The position numbers and the translations under genes were made by a program. Source: Bacteroidota bacterium (GTDB taxonomy: Bacteria > Bacteroidota > Bacteroidia > Bacteroidales > JABHKC01). From it: a stretch of 61,558 bases of DNA. Positions 44,996 through 54,561 of the stretch are shown one piece after another (the stretch's first letter is position 1; every line of letters starts with the position of its first letter). The DNA lies in the NCBI GenBank assembly GCA_018692315.1, contig JABHKC010000106.1, positions 1-61,558 on the forward strand, written 5' to 3'. The notes below the pieces were generated by a model, which was not told where the DNA came from, did no database searches, and saw only the letters and a program-made list of their open reading frames with translations.

Positions 44996-46438
44996 TTATT
45001 CGTCTCCTTTCACAATTTCAAAAAGTGTTTTGACGCTGATAAGTTTTGTAAAAAATGCTAATAATGTACTAAATATTACAATTGCAAAAAATCCGTATAT
45101 CCAATTTGTAAAATATAATTTAGATACATACCCAAAAATAAAAATAGTAACTATAAAAAACAGTATTGAAAAAATTAAAATATAGTTTGTGGGAAAATTA
45201 AACTTCTTTTTCACTATAAATATTTGGGCAACTGCTGTAAACAGTTGAGTTGCAAGACTTGAGCTGGCTGCTCCAAGTGCCTGATATTTTGGAATTAAAA
45301 TTATGTTTAAAACAATATTTATAACTAATCCTATGCTAGCCATAATGTTAAGCTCTCTAAGACTGCCATTAGCTGTGAGAAGGCTTCCGAAAATGTAGGT
45401 TGTAGAAATTCCTACAAATCCTATCATCAGAAGGGTGAATATTTTTGAGGATTCAAGAATGTGTTCTTTGTACAACAAGTCCATAATTTCGACATTATAG
45501 AAATATGAGCAAATTGCAAGAATTATTGCAGGAATTAAGATAAGAAGTGAAGAAAGTTGTAATAATTGACCTATATTTTCTTTTTGTTTTAGCATTCTGG
45601 AAAACATTGGCAGAAGCAAGCCTGCAAACAAAAATCCGAACATTGCTCCTGCATCTAAAATTCTAAAAGATTGAGCATAAATTCCTGCTTGTTCTTTCCC
45701 ATTTTCTAATAGTCGTTCTAATAAAACTGAGTCAATTCTGTTGTATGTTGCCATTATTAGAACTAATATTGCAAAAGGGTAGCTCTGTTTTATTATAACT
45801 CGTAAATAATTATAATCGAATTTTAATCTTAAAAATTTTGCATTAGAAAATACAATCAAAAAAATTATTGTTGAGCTTAAAACATATGCAGCAGTCTGAG
45901 CATAAACGAACCATTCTATTCGGAAAGGTTTTGTAGAAAAATTCCCCCAAAGTAAAAAACTGCAAATTATTATCATGATAGTTTTGTCTAGAACAGACAA
46001 AATACTATCGGTTCTGTACAATTGCAAGCCGCTTAGATTTGACCTCAGATAAAGTGTAAATGAGATTAGAAATTGGTTAAAAACCAAGAACAGTAACAAT
46101 TTTATTTGAACAATATTATAACCAATAATAACTGCTGCAATCATGCTAATAGCAAAATAGGCAACAGCTAATATTAGTTTGAGTACAATTATATTCGACA
46201 AAAATTTTGTCAACAATTGGTTGTGTTGAGAAATATTTTTGTTGTTGTAGTTTGTAACACCTAAGTCTAAAACAATATTTATAATTAGCGAAAAACTTAG
46301 CAGTGAAAAATACAAACCATAGTTTTCTGCTCCAACTACATTTTGCACTTTTACTTCTATGCCAAAAATCCAAAATGGTTTTATCAGCAGATTTAGTAAT
46401 AGAACTAAGCCAAGATTTGTTACAAACTTTTTCTTCAA
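44996..46438 (-). CDS. Polysaccharide flippase (Wzx/MATE-like)
   Basis: A 480-residue membrane protein with about 12-14 hydrophobic helices, in the MOP (MATE/Wzx) superfamily. The start NLGLVLLLNLLIKPFWIFGIEVKVQNVVGAENYGLYF and the later IIKQSYPFAILVLIMATYNRIDSVLLE (7th helix) match oligosaccharide flippases. It probably flips undecaprenyl-linked glycans. It is far from other glycan genes in this window. The start is TTG at 46438; no ATG is available. Confidence 0.8.
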   Translation of the reverse strand: MKKKFVTNLGLVLLLNLLIKPFWIFGIEVKVQNVVGAENYGLYFSLLSFSLIINIVLDLGVTNYNNKNISQHNQLLTKFLSNIIVLKLILAVAYFAISMIAAVIIGYNIVQIKLLLFLVFNQFLISFTLYLRSNLSGLQLYRTDSILSVLDKTIMIIICSFLLWGNFSTKPFRIEWFVYAQTAAYVLSSTIIFLIVFSNAKFLRLKFDYNYLRVIIKQSYPFAILVLIMATYNRIDSVLLERLLENGKEQAGIYAQSFRILDAGAMFGFLFAGLLLPMFSRMLKQKENIGQLLQLSSLLILIPAIILAICSYFYNVEIMDLLYKEHILESSKIFTLLMIGFVGISTTYIFGSLLTANGSLRELNIMASIGLVINIVLNIILIPKYQALGAASSSLATQLFTAVAQIFIVKKKFNFPTNYILIFSILFFIVTIFIFGYVSKLYFTNWIYGFFAIVIFSTLLAFFTKLISVKTLFEIVKGDE

Positions 46439-46525
46439 ATTATGTTTTTCAAATTATGAATTATAGATTGTAAATTGTTATTTAAGGTTGCTATTCAAAT
46501 CAAAAATTCATAATTTATCTAAGTT

Positions 46526-48049
46526 TTACTCCAAACTTCCAACTTCTTTTTCTACCTCCTCAAGAATTTCGCAAGATTTTACTAATTCTTTCATTTTAGT
46601 ATGATCTGGGTATAGAGGACGATCGATATCTAAGAAATCGACATATTTTCTTACAATTTCTTTTGCTTTTGAAACTCCGTTTCCAAAATTATATTCACGG
46701 AAATCTAAAGCTTGTGAAGCAGCCATAAATTCAATACCCAGCACTCCATAGGCATTATCTAAAATCTGGAAATTTTTTATTGCAGTATTCATTCCCATCG
46801 AGACAAAGTCTTCCTGGTCGGCAGCAGCCGGAATGGATTGTATTGAAGCCGGAGCTGATAAAATTCTTTGCTCAACAATTTGCATATCGGCAGTATATTG
46901 GCTTAACATTAATCCTGAAAACATTCCTGCTCCTTTTGTTAGAAATGCTGGCAATCCGACACTTAGTGCAGGATTATTTAATCTGTTCAGTCGGCGTTCT
47001 GATAGAACTGAAACCATGGTAATTACATATCCGGCCATGTCCATTGGTACTGATACCGGACTTCCTTGAAAGTTTGCACCCGATAATTGAAGGTCTTCTT
47101 CCGGAAAAAATATAGGATTGTCTCCAACTCCGTTTAATTCAATTTCTACTTGCGAGCGTGCGTAAGCAAGTGCATCGTGAGCTGCACCAATTACTTGTGG
47201 GCTCGAACGCATAGAATAAGCATCTTGTACTTTGCATTTCACTCTATTTTCTGCCAAATCTCCGTTTGCTACCATTTTTCTAATAGATTCAGCACTTCGT
47301 ACTGCGCCTTTAAATCCTCTGACTTCGTGGAGTTTTGCAGAATATGGTCGCATATTTGCTTTTAGAGCTTCTAACGACATGGCTGTGGCAATTTCTGCTT
47401 GTTTGAGCCAATTATTTGCATCGTACAGAAAAATAGCACTCATAGCAGTGAGAACATTTGAACCATTGATAGTGGCTAATCCATCACGAGCTTTAAGTCC
47501 TGGAACTGGAATGTTTGCTCTATTCAAAGCTTCTTTACCTTCCAATAATTCACCTTCGAAATAGGCTTTTCCTTCGCCCATCAGCAATAGAGCAATTTGC
47601 GACATTGGAGCCAAATCTCCACAAGCTCCTACCGATCCTTTTTGGCAAACAAAAGGTGTTACACCTTTGTTTAGCATTTCAACCAAAGTTTGAGTGATTT
47701 CCGGACGGCAACCTGAATTTCCATGTGCATGAACATTGATTCTGCCAAGCATAGCTCCTCGAATGTATTCAATTGGTGCAGGATCGCCAATTCCGGCAGC
47801 ATGATTATAGATTAAATACTTTTGGAAATCTTTAACTTGGTCTTTGTTTAAAACTACCTCTGAAAATTCTCCTATGCCGGTATTTACACCATACATTATT
47901 TCACCTGCAGCAATTTTTCTTTCGAGCATTGCACGGCAAACTTTAATTCTTTCTAAGGCATCGGAGTGAAGTTCTACTTTTTCGCCATTTCTGGCTACTC
48001 TAACTACATCTTCAATTGTAAGATTACTACCTGTAATAATATATGTCAT
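46526..48049 (-). CDS. MIO-family aromatic amino acid ammonia-lyase (HAL/PAL/TAL)
   Basis: A 507-residue lyase. Tyr53 (YGVNTGIG), NHAAGIG (82-88), GSVGACGDLAP (138-148) and FQGSPVS and DQEDFVSMG further on. The MIO cofactor is normally made from Ala-Ser-Gly; here it is Ala142-Cys143-Gly144. Published work on bacterial HAL reported that Ser143 to Cys still forms an active enzyme, so function is plausible. FQG is the version common in PAL, while QED is HAL-like, so histidine, phenylalanine and tyrosine are all possible substrates. No hutU, hutI or hutG lies nearby. It is probably transcribed alone. Confidence 0.82.
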   Translation of the reverse strand: MTYIITGSNLTIEDVVRVARNGEKVELHSDALERIKVCRAMLERKIAAGEIMYGVNTGIGEFSEVVLNKDQVKDFQKYLIYNHAAGIGDPAPIEYIRGAMLGRINVHAHGNSGCRPEITQTLVEMLNKGVTPFVCQKGSVGACGDLAPMSQIALLLMGEGKAYFEGELLEGKEALNRANIPVPGLKARDGLATINGSNVLTAMSAIFLYDANNWLKQAEIATAMSLEALKANMRPYSAKLHEVRGFKGAVRSAESIRKMVANGDLAENRVKCKVQDAYSMRSSPQVIGAAHDALAYARSQVEIELNGVGDNPIFFPEEDLQLSGANFQGSPVSVPMDMAGYVITMVSVLSERRLNRLNNPALSVGLPAFLTKGAGMFSGLMLSQYTADMQIVEQRILSAPASIQSIPAAADQEDFVSMGMNTAIKNFQILDNAYGVLGIEFMAASQALDFREYNFGNGVSKAKEIVRKYVDFLDIDRPLYPDHTKMKELVKSCEILEEVEKEVGSLE

Positions 48050-48075
48050 AACTTTTTATATAATTTTTTAAAACG

Positions 48076-48103
48076 CAAAAATAGTTAATATTGAATAATT
48101 CAA
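48076..48103 (-). promoter_or_regulatory. Candidate promoter of the ammonia-lyase gene
   Basis: On the minus strand TTG (complement of 48101-48103), 17 bp, then TATTTTTG (complement of 48076-48083). Spacing is 2 bp short of the consensus. 26 bp before the ATG. Confidence 0.45.
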
Positions 48104-48115
48104 ATAAGATTATTA

Positions 48116-49354
48116 TCATATAAATCGCCATATCAGAAAATATATTCCAAATCCTGTTAGAAAGCTTAAACCAATGTACGTTAATATTTTAAGCCATAAC
48201 TTTGGTTTTGAATCTTCAGGGACATTTTTTCCCATTACCACCTTAAAATTTAGGTAACCTAAAATCGGTGCAGTCATAAACGATAAAGTTGTAGCTATAT
48301 CAACCAGAGTTTTCAGGCTTTCGGCAAAATATCGAAGAATAGTTAATGTCCCAACTATTAATATTAGAAGCCAAATCCATGTCAAAATATTTGTTTTGAA
48401 TTTCAATTTCGGGAAGATTATTTCTGTGCTTGGGCTTAAAACTCGCGGAAATGCGTCGAGACAAGTTATTGTTGTGCTAAACATTGTTGTAAGGGCTGCA
48501 ATGGCAATAAATATGTTTGCCCAATTGCCAATGCTTTCAGTATATAAATTTATGAGCTGAGAAGCAAAAATAGTTCCTTTGTCGGAGAAAGTTTCGCCTG
48601 TGCCGTACATTACAAAAGCTCCGAGCATTAGGAAAATTACTGAAAGAATTGATGTTCCAATGTATCCAATATTAAAATCGAACAGAGCCTCTTTAAGTTT
48701 TGGGACATATCCTGTTGCTTTTTTTTTGGCAAGTATCCACATCGAATGCCACACCGAAATGTCAATCGCCGAGGGCATCCAACCAACAAAAGCTATTATG
48801 AACGCAATATCGGTATCCCAACTAAATGATTTTGAGAATCTCGGGTTTGGATTGAATCCTTTAAAACTTGCCGAAAATATGGCTATGATTGTCGAAAGAG
48901 TTAAAATTATAATAATAACCTTAATAAATTTATCTAACAATGAATACCTTCCAATTGCAATTATTAAGGCAGAAACACAGATTATTATAATTGCCCAGGA
49001 GAAACTATCGAAGGAATCTACAAAAACATGAGCAAACAAACCGGCTGTTACTGCAGTAACTGCTGATTGAATTGTAAACATTGTAGAAATTGTGAGAACT
49101 ACATAAACTATCACCGCAAGAATTCCAAGTCGTCTGTAGCCGTCAATCAAGCTTTCGCCGGTGGAAGCTGTGTAGCGCGGAGCAAATTCAAAAAATGGAT
49201 ATTTCAGAAGATTAGCAATTACTATTAACCAAATTAGTTCAAAACCAAAGGAAGCTCCTGCTCGAGTAGATTGTACCAAATGCGATACCCCAATTGCAGC
49301 CGCAGCCCACATTAATCCCGGTCCAAGAGTTTTAATGTAATTAGTTTTTATCAT
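48116..49354 (-). CDS. NRAMP-related transporter lacking the DPGN motif
   Basis: A 412-residue membrane protein with about eleven helices. The N-terminal GPGLMWAAAAIGVSHLVQSTRAGA sits where classical NRAMP/MntH have GPG...DPGN; the metal-binding DPGN is replaced. In the sixth helix VGWMPSAIDISVW replaces MPHN. This is a distinct Bacteroidota/proteobacterial clade of the family. The fold and proton-coupled cation transport are likely retained, but the substrate (Mn2+, Mg2+ or something else, even a non-metal) is not established. It lies 66 bp upstream of the lyase and they could be co-transcribed. Confidence 0.78.
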   Translation of the reverse strand: MIKTNYIKTLGPGLMWAAAAIGVSHLVQSTRAGASFGFELIWLIVIANLLKYPFFEFAPRYTASTGESLIDGYRRLGILAVIVYVVLTISTMFTIQSAVTAVTAGLFAHVFVDSFDSFSWAIIIICVSALIIAIGRYSLLDKFIKVIIIILTLSTIIAIFSASFKGFNPNPRFSKSFSWDTDIAFIIAFVGWMPSAIDISVWHSMWILAKKKATGYVPKLKEALFDFNIGYIGTSILSVIFLMLGAFVMYGTGETFSDKGTIFASQLINLYTESIGNWANIFIAIAALTTMFSTTITCLDAFPRVLSPSTEIIFPKLKFKTNILTWIWLLILIVGTLTILRYFAESLKTLVDIATTLSFMTAPILGYLNFKVVMGKNVPEDSKPKLWLKILTYIGLSFLTGFGIYFLIWRFI

Positions 49355-49420
49355 AAATCTGATTTCAATATTATCTTAAAATTTGAAATATTTTATTTAA
49401 CCAATAGCAAACTACCTTTT

Positions 49421-51442
49421 TTAGTTTCTGCTTTTTTCTTTCTGAAGAAGCTGCTTGTAGTGATTGAATTTTTCCTCGTCATCCAAACTTAAGTATATGT
49501 TTGATAGATACATCAATGCTGATCGGTCAGATGGATTGATTTCTAAAGTTTTTTCATAAAATGAAATAGCACTATTTAAATCGCCTAATTGCTGTGCACA
49601 AAAAGCTTTGACGAAAAATGCAGGTGAATACAAAGAATTTAACTCTAAAGCTTTATCGGCATATTGGGCTGCAACTTCAAAATTCCCCAAATTTATTTGT
49701 GAATTTGCCATAGAAATATATCCTCTGTCTTCAGGATAAATCTCCAATGCTTTTTCGAAATAGGGAATTGCTTCTAAATTTCTATTAAGCTTTGTAAAAG
49801 CCAAGCCCACATTATAGTAATTGTAAGAAAACTTGTCGGGAGTTATTTCTATAGCCTTCTTAAAATGATAGATACATTTTTCATATTCTTTTCGTTGCAG
49901 ATAAATTTTGCCAAGATTTCGCCATGGATCAGGATGATCGGGATAAATATCAATAGACCTGTTGTAATAAGTAATTGCTATATCCCTTAATTTTTCTTTA
50001 TCTTTTATTTTATCATCTCTCTTTAAACTCCTGATTATTTCGTTTGCATATCCTTTGGTTGCAATAAATGATTTCGGATTTGCATTAGAATCTCTTTCGT
50101 ATAAAGTAAGATTGTCTTTCCAATCGTTGTTTCTTGCTATTGTTTTTAAAGTATATGGAATAAGAATTGCCAGAAGAACAATTTTTAGTCCGATTGGGAA
50201 TTTTGGAATTTTCTTCCCTTTAAAATCAATTTTAAAAACCGTAAACAAGAGAAAAATAATAATTATTGCAAAACCCAGCGATGGAACATACATAAATCTA
50301 TCGGCAACTATTCCCATTGCTTTTTTAATTACATTCGAATACATTGCAATTGTCATTAAATAGAATAAAATTCCATAAGAAACTATATGCTTTTCTTTCA
50401 GTTTTTTCAATGCGTAAATGAACAAAACCAAATGAATTGCAACAGACAGGAACGACCAAAAATTTGCAAAATTTGTTATCGGCACAGTGTCGAAACCATA
50501 ATAGTAGCACATTGGGTGCGGCAGTATAAGCATTTTTATATAAAAGAGTAAAATCCATGCACCTGTACCAAAATGTATCCAAATATTGTCGATAAACATT
50601 AAAGGGTTTTCATAATATTCTTTGTCGCGAAAGGGCGGTGGTAGGAAAAATCGGGGAACATATTTTATCAAAAAAAGAACCATAAATAATATAAAAAATA
50701 TCATTACAATTTTCCATGGAGAAATTTTCGTGAAAAAGTATAGAGTCAAAGGTATCAACGCAATAAATGCAAGTGCTCCTGCTTTCGATAGAAAAGCAAA
50801 AAAGAAAAAGAATATTCCCACGAAGAGATTATAAATTTTGTTTGTGTCGAAATATCTGATCATGAAAATTGTGGCGAGTAAAACTCCAATAAAGCATAAA
50901 GTTTCATCTCTGTTTTTCAAACTATTTACAACTTCGGTATGTATTGGATGTGCAGCAAATAATAGAGTTACGAGAAAAGGAAAAATAATATTATAATCTC
51001 GCATTATTCTTTTCAGGAAAAAGAAAATCAGGATTAGTGTGAAGGCATAGAATATAAGATTAAAAAAATGAGCAGCATTTGGGTTTCGCCCGAAAAAGCC
51101 ATATTCTATTGCATAGCTTGCTTTTACGATAGGCCGATACTCGAAACTATTTTTTTTACCTTTGTCGTAATATGGTGTTACGAAAATTTCACCAATTCCT
51201 TCAAATCCTTTCTGTACTGTAGGATTTGCTCCGGTAACATAATTATCATCGACAGTATAACCATGTGGGATAGTATTTCCGTACAGAATTAAAGAAACAA
51301 TTACAAAAAAGATGGATATTGCAAGAGTGCTTCCAAAAAATTTCTCTAAAAATGATCTGTTTTTTTGAGTTTTTTCAAGATCAACTTTTGCTGGCTTCTT
51401 ATGTTTTTTATTTTGATTTGGGTTATTATTATGTCTTGTCAT
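49421..51442 (-). CDS. TMTC-like GT-C membrane protein with TPR tail
   Basis: A 673-residue protein. About eleven membrane helices fill residues 30-420. The first loop has the acidic pair in YTVDDNYV and a later loop has AHPIHTEVVNSLKNRDE; both are typical of GT-C protein O-mannosyltransferases (PMT/TMTC). The C-terminal 220 residues contain about six TPR units (YYNRSIDIYPDHPDPWRNLG, YYNVGLAFTKLNRNLEAI and so on). The family transfers a sugar from a polyprenyl-phosphate donor to proteins, with TPRs choosing the substrate. It is 68 bp downstream of a paralogue on the same strand. Activity in bacteria is inferred. Confidence 0.8.
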   Translation of the reverse strand: MTRHNNNPNQNKKHKKPAKVDLEKTQKNRSFLEKFFGSTLAISIFFVIVSLILYGNTIPHGYTVDDNYVTGANPTVQKGFEGIGEIFVTPYYDKGKKNSFEYRPIVKASYAIEYGFFGRNPNAAHFFNLIFYAFTLILIFFFLKRIMRDYNIIFPFLVTLLFAAHPIHTEVVNSLKNRDETLCFIGVLLATIFMIRYFDTNKIYNLFVGIFFFFFAFLSKAGALAFIALIPLTLYFFTKISPWKIVMIFFILFMVLFLIKYVPRFFLPPPFRDKEYYENPLMFIDNIWIHFGTGAWILLFYIKMLILPHPMCYYYGFDTVPITNFANFWSFLSVAIHLVLFIYALKKLKEKHIVSYGILFYLMTIAMYSNVIKKAMGIVADRFMYVPSLGFAIIIIFLLFTVFKIDFKGKKIPKFPIGLKIVLLAILIPYTLKTIARNNDWKDNLTLYERDSNANPKSFIATKGYANEIIRSLKRDDKIKDKEKLRDIAITYYNRSIDIYPDHPDPWRNLGKIYLQRKEYEKCIYHFKKAIEITPDKFSYNYYNVGLAFTKLNRNLEAIPYFEKALEIYPEDRGYISMANSQINLGNFEVAAQYADKALELNSLYSPAFFVKAFCAQQLGDLNSAISFYEKTLEINPSDRSALMYLSNIYLSLDDEEKFNHYKQLLQKEKSRN

Positions 51443-51510
51443 AAATAATTTGATTATTAATTATTTTGTAATTAGCGGTTTAGGTTTTAGTGTATTTTAT
51501 AGATAATTCT

Positions 51511-53376
51511 CTAACTGTCTCTTGCTTTAAGCATTTCTTTAATTTCGTTGGCTTTTTCCATATAGAAATTCGATTTTCGTACATCATCTTTTTCTTTATA
51601 GATATCTGCCAGGTTTTTGTATGCCTGAAAATTTTCAGGATTTAAATCTATGGTTTTGTTGTAAAATTCTATGGCTAAATCTAATTTTTTTGTCTGATGA
51701 TGGCAGAAAGCAATGTTGAAATATGCCGGCGCATAATCATTTTCTATGCTTTTGGCTTTTTCAAAATTTGTCATAGCTCGTTTGTATTCTTTAAAAAGGA
51801 ACATATACATTTGCCCTTTCATGTTCCATGCCTGATAATAATTGGGATATACTTTGGTTGCAATATCTAAGTGTTTGAATGCCAAATCGATATTTCGTTT
51901 ATTTTTTTCGTAAGGAGCACCTCTTTTGAAGGATGCAAAAACTTGCGATTTTAATGAGCCGGCATAAATAAAATTTGCTTTTGCAGAGTTTTCCAAATCG
52001 TCTATATCGGCTTCCATAAGTGTCATTTGAGTATCCCAATCTTTATTTCTATCAATGGTTTTTATGGTGTAGGCAATCATAAGCAAAACAACAATTGCCA
52101 TTATCCCACTTCTTTTTTTCGAAGATAATGACAATTTGTTGGGATTTGCTTTCACTATTTTGAAAAATAAAAAAGTAATAAGTATTGCAAAACCCAATGA
52201 AGGATAATAAGTAAATCTATCAGCAACTATACCCATTGCAGGTTTCAGAAGATTAGAAAAAATAAAGATGGTCATTAAATAATATAAGATTCCGAAAGAT
52301 AGTATATGTTTTTTACGGATTTTTAATATTGCAACGACAAACAATGCCGAGTGAAAAACTACTGAAAATAGCACCCAAAAGTTAGACCAGGATACAATGG
52401 GAATGGTATTAAATCCATAATAAAATTTCAGTGATATTGGAAAAATCATTTGCTTCACATAAAACATTAAAATGTATAAACCTGTGGTTATTTTTGTCAT
52501 AAAAGTTCCATCGTACAACAATGGATTTTCAATATATAAAACTGGTCTTTGAGCACTTTCGAGATAGAATCGAGGAATAGTTTTCGTTAGCCATGCCACT
52601 ACCAAAACACTTAGAGTAAGAAGCACAATTTGCCTTGTTTTTGCTTTTGTGAAAAAGTATAAAACAAGCGGATATACAAATACGAAAACTAAAACTGTGG
52701 GTTTCGACAGGTATGCAATCGAATAAACTAATAGCCCAAAAATTATATAATAAAACTTTTTAGTTTCGATATACTTTACAAAAATAAACAAGGTGCTTAT
52801 TACACCAAGAAAAGCAAGAATCTCGTCTCGATTTTTAAGGCTGGCAACTACTTCTGTGTGAGTTGGATGAGCCATAAAAATCATTGTTGTAGCTATGGAG
52901 AAGAATATATGATAATTGTGTAATATTTTTTTTAGTAATAAAAACAAAATAATGCCGGTGAGGGCATAGAGCAGAATATTTATTAAATGACTCATGCCGG
53001 GTGCTTCTCCAAAAAGCCCGTATTCGAAGGCAAAAGTGGCTTTCACTATCGGGCGATAGCCAAACTTCAGCGGTTTCCCGTCTTCATACATGTTTGCATA
53101 AAGTGAAGTAAACAAAGAGGGAATTGCATCGAATCCTTTTTTAATTTCGGGATTGTTTGTTACATAAATATCGTCGAAAGAATAGCTATTTGGGATAGTA
53201 TTTCCGTAAAGGATAAATGCAAAAACCACGAAAAAAGCAAGTATATAATTGTTCCTTGTTTTTGTATCTTTTTCTAAAAATGAAAGAGATTTTTGTTTTG
53301 ATTGTTTTGCTGGTTTTGAAACATTTTGATTAGCCTTTTTGGTTTTATTTTGTTTCTGAATTTTCTTTTTTCCCAT
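51511..53376 (-). CDS. TMTC-like GT-C membrane protein with TPR tail, paralogue
   Basis: A 621-residue tandem paralogue of the gene downstream. A basic, Lys/Gln-rich N-terminus comes before the first helix (about 45-60). The conserved loop signals are YSFDDIYV and AHPTHTEVVASLKNRDEI. About ten more helices run to residue 420, then three or four TPRs. The C-terminus is shorter than in the partner. Likely arose by local duplication; pair could have different acceptor proteins. See the downstream gene for the family's role. Confidence 0.8.
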   Translation of the reverse strand: MGKKKIQKQNKTKKANQNVSKPAKQSKQKSLSFLEKDTKTRNNYILAFFVVFAFILYGNTIPNSYSFDDIYVTNNPEIKKGFDAIPSLFTSLYANMYEDGKPLKFGYRPIVKATFAFEYGLFGEAPGMSHLINILLYALTGIILFLLLKKILHNYHIFFSIATTMIFMAHPTHTEVVASLKNRDEILAFLGVISTLFIFVKYIETKKFYYIIFGLLVYSIAYLSKPTVLVFVFVYPLVLYFFTKAKTRQIVLLTLSVLVVAWLTKTIPRFYLESAQRPVLYIENPLLYDGTFMTKITTGLYILMFYVKQMIFPISLKFYYGFNTIPIVSWSNFWVLFSVVFHSALFVVAILKIRKKHILSFGILYYLMTIFIFSNLLKPAMGIVADRFTYYPSLGFAILITFLFFKIVKANPNKLSLSSKKRSGIMAIVVLLMIAYTIKTIDRNKDWDTQMTLMEADIDDLENSAKANFIYAGSLKSQVFASFKRGAPYEKNKRNIDLAFKHLDIATKVYPNYYQAWNMKGQMYMFLFKEYKRAMTNFEKAKSIENDYAPAYFNIAFCHHQTKKLDLAIEFYNKTIDLNPENFQAYKNLADIYKEKDDVRKSNFYMEKANEIKEMLKARDS

Positions 53377-53531
53377 ATTATAATATGCTGAGTTGTAATA
53401 ATTTAATAGTTGAGTTTTTATAAAAAATGCAAAACCTTAAATCAGTAGAATCAAAGATTCACAAAAATAATACACATGATGAGAGTTATAATTTCATGAT
53501 TATTAATAGTTTGTAACGAAAAAAATGCAAA

Positions 53532-54272
53532 CTACAATTCCTCCAAAAGCTCATCAGTAATTTCGAGATTATGAAAAACATTCTGAACATCATCATCTTC
53601 TTCAAAAGTCTCGACCATAGCCAGTATTTTTTTTGCATCTTGAATATCTAAAGATTTTGCATCGTTAGGGATTCTTTGAAGTTCGGCATTTTCGGGAACT
53701 ATCTTCATTTCGTCAAGTTTTTTTTGTACGTTTCCGAAATCTTCGAGGGCAGTGGTAATAATAAAATTATCGCCATCAAACTCAAAATCTTCAACTCCGG
53801 CATCAATAATTTCCAACTCAAATTCGTCTGGGTCCAATTCTCCTTTAGGAATATTAAAAACTCCTTTTCTATCGAACAAAAAACTTAAAGAACCATTTGT
53901 GCCAAGGCTACCACCCTTTTTGGTAAAAATTGCCCGAATATTGCTTATCGTTCTATTATTGTTGTCTGTCAAACATTCAACATAAATTGCAATTCCGTGC
54001 GGTGCATAACCTTCAAAAGTAATTTCCTGAAAATTTGATTCATCTTTATTTGCTTTCGATATTGCCCTGCTGATATTATCTTTTGGCATATTTACACCTT
54101 TGGCGTTTTGAATAGCCATTCGTAAGCGTGGATTTGAATCTTCATCCGAACCTCCACCTTCTTTCACTGCTATAGTAATTTCTTTAACTATTCTCGAAAA
54201 CATTTTCGAACGTTTTGCATCGGCAGCTCCCTTTTTTCTCTTAATGGTTGACCATTTACTATGTCCTGACAT
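53532..54272 (-). CDS. YebC/PmpR-family protein
   Basis: A 246-residue protein with the YebC start SGHSKWSTIKRKKGAADAKRSKMFSRI, GGGSDEDSNPRLRMAI, and the acidic middle domain YAPHGIAIYVECLTDNNNRT. Known members act as transcription regulators or, from more recent work, as factors that help ribosomes through polyproline stretches. Length is usual for the family. It is monocistronic or opens the run with the TMTC-like genes 155 bp downstream. Confidence 0.93.
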   Translation of the reverse strand: MSGHSKWSTIKRKKGAADAKRSKMFSRIVKEITIAVKEGGGSDEDSNPRLRMAIQNAKGVNMPKDNISRAISKANKDESNFQEITFEGYAPHGIAIYVECLTDNNNRTISNIRAIFTKKGGSLGTNGSLSFLFDRKGVFNIPKGELDPDEFELEIIDAGVEDFEFDGDNFIITTALEDFGNVQKKLDEMKIVPENAELQRIPNDAKSLDIQDAKKILAMVETFEEDDDVQNVFHNLEITDELLEEL

Positions 54273-54561
54273 ATTACTTTATTTTTATTAATAAACTCCT
54301 CAAAAACTAAAATACAAAAGCCCAAAAATAGAGATTTGAATTTTTATAATGAAATTTTTATGAATGAAAAAATGAAAGGTAGGTTCAACTCATTGATGCT
54401 ACTTTTCAGTTTTTAAAAAATTGCAATAATTTCAAACTTGTGGTTGGTGGCATCTTGTTATTTGGATGACCCGGCGGGTTTTTAAAACCCACTGGGTCTA
54501 TAAAGATTTTCTTAGAGTATCAAAAAATAAAACAATGGTAAAATAAAAATGGAGTAGATTT
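54273..54561. other. Intergenic region with palindrome
   Basis: 289 bp without a gene; the only structure is the 31-bp palindrome listed separately. Confidence 0.5.
54468..54498. repeat. 31-bp intergenic palindrome
   Basis: GACCCGGCGGGTTTT (54468-54482) is an inverted repeat of AAAACCCACTGGGTC (54484-54498), 13 of 15 pairs plus G-T pairs. It is far more GC-rich than its surroundings and lacks a T run after the right arm. It fits a dispersed palindromic element, or a terminator for the yebC-side or the secreted-protein transcript. Confidence 0.6.

Noticed and set aside
46526-48049. A hut (histidine utilisation) operon
   Set aside because: No hutU, hutI, hutG or formiminotransferase gene is near, and the active-site residues do not decide for histidine.
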